A DNA stretch of 64,000 nucleotides, from positions 145,671 through 209,670 of the forward strand of contig KL647298.1 of NCBI GenBank assembly GCA_000727475.1. The letters are read 5' to 3'. Position numbers and translations under genes: made by a program. The notes under the pieces are model-generated. The model had not been told where the DNA came from, made no database searches, and saw only the letters and a list, made by a program, of their open reading frames with translations. Positions 59,166-64,000 of the stretch are shown one piece after another (positions within the stretch are counted from its first letter, which is position 1; the number at the start of each line of letters is the position of its first letter). Origin of the DNA: Sarcocystis neurona. Lineage: Eukaryota > Apicomplexa > Conoidasida > Eucoccidiorida > Sarcocystidae.

Positions 59166-59578
59166 CTGCATGCGCGCACGCACACATTTTCAGACAGCAG
59201 CAGCAGCAGAGAAGTGTGGAGACTGAGGGACGCCAACAACGGAAGACAACGACCGAGACACAGAGACAGAGACAGAAGAGAAGAAGAAGAAAGAGGGAAA
59301 CGGAAAGCCACACGGAGGGACGGAGACAGGAAGGGGCTGCGGAGAAGGTGCACGCATGCACAGGCGCGCACGAGGTAGTCGTGGCCCTGGAGGAGGTCAA
59401 CGACGCCGGCAGGACAGAAGGGCAGGAATAACAGCAGAGGCGCGAGAAGAGGCTAACTAACGAACACACATACGGATACACATACGCGTAGAAACACACA
59501 GAAACACCTACACAGATACACACGGGTGTTCAAGTGTACATACACCGCAGACGATAAAGGGAAAGTCGAAGATTTCTT

Positions 59579-59860
59579 CTAGACGGGCACGCGAATTTTT
59601 CTTCTTTTTCTTCGCTTGGTGACTTCTGCGAGAAACAGCAACGCGCACCCGCGCGCCCGCACCACCGCATGCAGCGCGGCTTCGTCTCTCTTGGCTGCCT
59701 TCTGCGCGGCCACAGAAAGAAGGAGAAACGGAGAAAGGAGGAGTAGGCTTCTCTGCCTCTGAGCAGCTGCTTCCGTGTAGGGCCCTCCGTGTTCGTCCAC
59801 GAATACGAGAGAAGAAATTTTAGACGGGGCTGGTTCTTCGTCAGCGGCGCGACGGAAGGA
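59579..59860 (-). CDS. Possible upstream exon(s) of XPB or the end of another gene
   Basis: Two stretches look coding on the minus strand: one with FVDEHGGPYTEAAAQRQ (about 59.76-59.83 kb) and one after a polypyrimidine acceptor at 59702, with KAAKRDEAALHAVV and a basic end KRRKRRKIRVPV, stop at 59579. The first loosely recalls the (F/W)V-DG-EA block of XPB N-termini, but I could not link them in phase. Confidence 0.18.
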   Translation of the reverse strand, partial: SFRRAADEEPAPSKISSLVFVDEHGGPYTEAAAQRQRSLLLLSPFLLLSVAAQKAAKRDEAALHAVVRARGCALLFLAEVTKRRKRRKIRVPV

Positions 59861-59984
59861 AGAAGAGAGAAGAAGAAAAGGATGAAAACGAACTGGCGCA
59901 GAAGCCGAAGGCGAGGCGAAGAGAAATCGAAGAACAACAGGAAAACAAAACAAAAGCAGGGAAGGAGAGAGAAAAGAAGAAGCA

Positions 59985-60330
59985 GAAGAAGGGGAAGAGG
60001 CAGAAGAAGAAGCAGCAGGAGAACCGGCAGGAGAAGGAGCAGGAGAGGCGGCAGGAGAAGCAGCAGAAGCAGCAGGAGAAGCAGCAGCAGGAGAAGCAGC
60101 AGGAGAAGCAGCAGCAGGAGAAGCAGCAGGAGAGGAAGGGTCAGACGAGGAAGAGGCAGAAGATGCAGAAGAAGGAGGAATAGAAGGAGAAGACGAAGAT
60201 GAACAAGAAGAAGAAGATGAAGAAGAAGAAAAGGAGGGAAACGAAGAAGAAGAAGAAGAGAAGTCGAGGGAGGGGAAACGTCGTAGAAGCAGAAGCAGCA
60301 GAACAGGAAGAAGAAGAAGCAGAGGATGCA
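59985..60330. repeat. Purine repeat GAGAAGCAGCAG and GAAGAAGAA
   Basis: The + strand is almost entirely purine plus CAG, extending more loosely to 60.6 kb. Ser/Leu- and Arg/Lys-rich ORFs on the two strands reflect this composition. Confidence 0.8.
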
Positions 60331-60659
60331 AGCGAAGAAGACGGATATAAGAAGGCGGAAAAGGACAGGGGGAGAAGATGTAGACGAAGAAAACGAAGAA
60401 GAAGCAAACGGAGGAAAACGACAAATACGAGTCGGCAGGACGGAGAAGGAGAAGAGGACGACCGAAAAGAAGACGGAAAAGAAGAAGATAGGGGAAGGGA
60501 AGAAAGGAGGAGACAGAGGAGAGGAGACGGACAGGAGGAGAAGAAGTGGAAGACGCCGAAGAAGAAAATCACCGAGGAGGTAGAGGAGGAGGCGGAGACA
60601 AATTTTCGTATATGGAGACACACGCAGAGACATGCGTTGCAGGCCTCCGCCTTGCAAGA

Positions 60660-61200
60660 GGTGTTCCCCTCCTTATTCATGTGTCACACACGTACATACA
60701 TGCATATATGTGTGCAGCTCGCTCTTTCTATGACTTTGTATATGTATATGTGTGTGGCTGCTACGAGCTTTCTAAATAATATGGGAAGATTGACGTTCGT
60801 TATATACGGGGACGCCAAGGCGACATCTTTAGAGCAGATAAACACATGTATATCATATGCTGTCATGCATCACGAGTTGATGAGGAAAAGTCTTATCTTC
60901 GTCTCTATCATCTTCTTATCTTCCTCTTCTCTGTGTCTTGTTCTTCTTCGTCTCCGATTTCCTCTCTTCTACATTCTTCTTCTTTTCCTCTATGTTCTTC
61001 ATATCCCTCTTCTCCTTCTTATCTTCTTCTTTTTCTCATCTGCTTCTTGTCCTCTTCTTATCTTCTTCATTCTTTCTTCTTCATTTGAACAAGAGACATG
61101 AGGGCTTCTACAGTACGAGACATATATATATATATATATATACGTATACATATATATGTGTGTATGTATATACATATATATATATGAAGAGAGAGAGGAG
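60660..61200. other. No supported gene; pyrimidine and TA tracts
   Basis: CTT/TCTTC-rich + strand at 60.88-61.09 kb followed by (TA)n at 61.12-61.19 kb. Phe/Ser/Leu-rich ORFs here are composition artefacts. Confidence 0.5.
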
Positions 61201-61204
61201 GAGA

Positions 61205-62405
61205 TGTATACATATAGATAGATAGATATCAATAGAGACAGATATACATATAGATTGATAGATAGGTATAGATAGATATATATAAATAATAGATACAGAC
61301 GGATAGATACAGATGGATCCATATAGATAGACAGATATAGACAGATCCATATACATATAGATAGACATAGATACATATAGACAGATATAGATATATCCGT
61401 ATAGATAGACAGATATGAACAAATCGATACAGGCACATATAGGTAGATATAGATAGATATAGAGAGATCCATATAGATACATATAGATACACAGATCCAC
61501 ATACATAGATATAGACAGATACAGATAGATATAGAAAGATATAGAAAGATATATATATAAGTATAGATAGATCCATATGGATCCATATAGATAGACAGAT
61601 ATAGACAGATCCATATACATACATATAGAGAGATATAGATATAGGGAGGGATCCATATAAATGGATATAGATAGATCCATATACATACATATAGAGAGAT
61701 ATAGATGGATCCATATACATCCACATAAATCCATTTACATAGATATAAATAGATATAGATACATATAGATATATCCGTATATAGATAGACAGATATGAAC
61801 AGATCCATATAGGTACACATGGGTACATATAGATAGATATATATAGATATCCATATAGATATATATATATGGATACATATAGACATATCCATATAGATAG
61901 ACAGATATAGACAGATTTATATAGATACATAGAGATAGATATAGATATATATAGATAGATCCATGTAGATCCGTATAGATCCATATAGATAGAAATATAT
62001 AGATCCATATAGATAGATATAGACATAGATAGATGAAGATAGATTCATATAGATCCACATGGATAGACAGATATAGACAGATCCATATAGGTACATATAG
62101 ATAGATATAGATATATCCATATAGAGAGACATATATAGACAGCTTTATATAGACACATATAGATAGATATAGATACATACAGATAGATATAGATACATAT
62201 AGATAGAAATAGCCATATAGATAGACAGATGCAGAGAGATTCATATGGATAGATATAGGTAGACATAAATAGATATGGATAGATTCATATAGATAGGTCC
62301 ATATAGATAGATATAGCCAGATATAGACGGATCCATATATATCCGTATAGACAGATATAGATACACATAGATAGGTAGATATAGATGTATATAGATACAC
62401 AAATG
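61205..62405. repeat. GATA-like satellite array
   Basis: 1.2 kb built from ATAGATAGATATAGACAGATCC and CATATAGATAGA-type words in irregular order. Two or three minus-strand frames stay open as Tyr/Leu/Ile/Ser-rich peptides. Confidence 0.9.
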
Positions 62406-62679
62406 TATATATGTATGTATGTGAAGTGCAGAACTTCCACAATGCGTCAGGTTGTTTCCTCTACTATTTCAACACATTTATCGGTGATATATATGTATGT
62501 GTTTGTTTGTTAACAACGTCTCTTTTTACACGCTTGCACACAAAAGGAAAGAAAGGGAATTTCTTCACTCTCCCCACCATCCTAAAATTTCTGCTTTCTC
62601 TCGATCTATACATATATACGCATTCTATTACATATACATATATAAATACATATGTGCATCTCAAAATATATGTATAACA

Positions 62680-63180
62680 TTTCGGCTCTCTCTTTCTCGA
62701 TATATATATATATACACGTGGAGAGTTCGGCTCTTTTTCTTATATATATATATATACATATATATACGTATATATATATGTACATGTGAATATTTCGGCT
62801 CTCTCTCTCTCTGTCTCCCTATGTATGTATATACATGTAAAGGCACTCTCCTGCATACACATACACATATATATATGTATGTCCTGCATACACATATATA
62901 TATATGTCCTGCATACACACATATACACATATATATATGTGTACTTCTGTATACAGACGTGATATTGTTCCTGTCTCTCTGTCTCTTTCTCTATCTCTGT
63001 ATGTACATCCATTCTACTACCTATTCACATATCTACATATACATACCCACGGACGTGAATTTCTACATATATATATGTGTGACAGTTCTGCGTTTTTCCT
63101 TTCTCTCTCTCTGTTTCTGTATACGTATACATGCAATCTCCTGCATATACACATATGTATATATGTGTAAATGATATACC
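62680..63180. repeat. TATA/CTCTCT mosaic repeat
   Basis: TTCGGCTCTCTC- or TTTCTCTCT-type blocks alternate with (TA)n and ATACACAT tracts. CTCCTGCATACACATA recurs. No gene. Confidence 0.7.
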
Positions 63181-63239
63181 GCATGTATGTCGTAGACAGC
63201 GGTGACCGACCTCATACACGCGTGCATGCACGTGTTAAG

Positions 63240-63715
63240 AGAAACATCCTCGAAAAACAGATACAGACATATATATACGTTTGTTGAGTTGTGTGAGGAT
63301 GTACGAAGCACGCCGACCTTCTCTTCGTTATACAGACATATATATATGTGTGTATACAAATTTTAAGAGTTGTGTGTGTACATGAGTACTACCACCCTGG
63401 TCTTCAACAAATAGACAGAAATATATATATGTGACTTCGTGTGGGAAAAAGTAGGTGAAAGAGAGTTTCTCTTCGTTAAAGATATATATATAAATATTTT
63501 GTAGGTGTGTGTGAGTCGATGATGAATATGGACGTCTTCCTCGCAATGAACAGAGAGACACACAAATATGTATACGGATGTGTAGGATATGTAGAGAAGT
63601 AATACCGACGTTCTCTTCATTACCGACCGAAATATATACACGTATGCGTGAACTTCTATAAATTTGTGGACGGAAACAAGGAAGGCCGACCTTCTCTTCC
63701 TAATCGACAGAAACA
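63240..63715. repeat. Degenerate 70-85 bp tandem family
   Basis: Anchor YCGACSTTCTCTTCNTTA-AGACA followed by TATATATATG recurs near 63246, 63316, 63399, 63467, 63534, 63611 and 63691, with variable sequence between copies. Confidence 0.7.
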
Positions 63716-63716
63716 C

Positions 63717-64000
63717 ACATACATACATAAATACATACATACATACCTACGTATATACAGAGATACATACATACATACATATACACAAACATACATACAT
63801 ACATACCTACGTATATACAGAGATACATACATACATACATATATACAAACATACATACATACATACCTACGTATATACAGAGATACATACATACATACAT
63901 ATATACAAACATACATACATACATACCTACGTATATACAGACATACATACATACATACCTACGTATATACAGACATACATACATACCTACGTATATACAG
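63717..64000. repeat. 60-bp tandem repeat at the window end
   Basis: Near-identical 60-bp periods start at 63781, 63841 and 63901 (ATACATACCTACGTATATAC with CAGAGATACATAC), inside a longer ATAC array that continues past the window. Confidence 0.92.

Noticed and set aside
60199..61101. Lys/Arg/Glu-rich 300-codon + strand ORF
   Set aside because: It reads a purine repeat on the strand opposite XPB transcription, then pyrimidine and TA tracts; composition alone explains it.
61108..62442. Tyr/Ile/Leu-rich minus ORFs that look like multi-pass membrane proteins
   Set aside because: Translation of the GATA-like satellite. Several frames stay open together and composition follows the repeat.
63717..64000. 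CRISPR-like array
   Set aside because: The 60-bp repeats are contiguous with no unique spacers, and the DNA is eukaryotic.
1..64000. Telomere-type TTTAGGG arrays, retrotransposons, rRNA or tRNA clusters
   Set aside because: Looked for by eye: only isolated single TTTAGGG words, no reverse transcriptase or integrase motifs, no convincing tRNA arms. A tRNAscan or Rfam run could still find single genes.

Overview
The window looks like nuclear DNA of a coccidian apicomplexan, most probably an Eimeria-type parasite. Three things point there: coding and non-coding DNA full of (CAG)n/(CTG)n tracts read as poly-Gln, poly-Ala or poly-Ser; conserved genes cut into small exons by long repeat-filled introns; and a sharp split into a repeat-poor half and a repeat-rich half. 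There are no bacterial operon features. The species call is inference from composition and gene structure.

Layout. (1) About 1-21.8 kb is repeat-poor, of mixed base composition, and has no protein I recognise. It holds three degenerate GTA/TAC arrays, several short tandem duplications, and some phase-compatible candidate exons on the + strand (best at 12.4-13.3 kb). (2) About 21.8-24.0 kb is AT-rich microsatellite DNA. (3) 24.1-31.9 kb, minus strand, is a complete four-exon LSM14/Scd6/Trailer hitch gene (the family called CITH in Plasmodium). It encodes 839 residues: Lsm domain, a low-complexity linker of about 535 residues, FDF, FFD and TFG boxes and an RGG tail. (4) 32-39.3 kb is CAG/CTG-rich and probably carries exons of one or more unrecognised minus-strand genes. 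(5) 39.3-44.4 kb is mostly microsatellite and minisatellite DNA with a few weak candidates. (6) About 44.5-59.2 kb, minus strand, is the helicase core and C-terminus of XPB/ERCC3/Ssl2 of TFIIH in nine exons. All eight junctions keep phase, and the introns are packed with minisatellites. The N-terminal 250-300 residues expected upstream were not found. (7) 60.7-64 kb is satellite DNA: a GATA-like array, a 70-85 bp tandem family and an exact 60-bp tandem repeat running off the window.

The two sure genes act in general RNA metabolism. XPB is the translocase of TFIIH (promoter opening, nucleotide excision repair). LSM14/Scd6 is a translational repressor and decapping co-factor of cytoplasmic mRNP granules. 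Their adjacency suggests no shared pathway.

Main points for follow-up: a DEVQ Walker B box in XPB where the family has DEVH; a GC-AG intron in LSM14; a dispersed inverted repeat GGTGTAYRTACACC concentrated in LSM14 intron 1, one copy of which forms the exon 2 splice acceptor; and XPB introns whose 5' ends stay open in frame.
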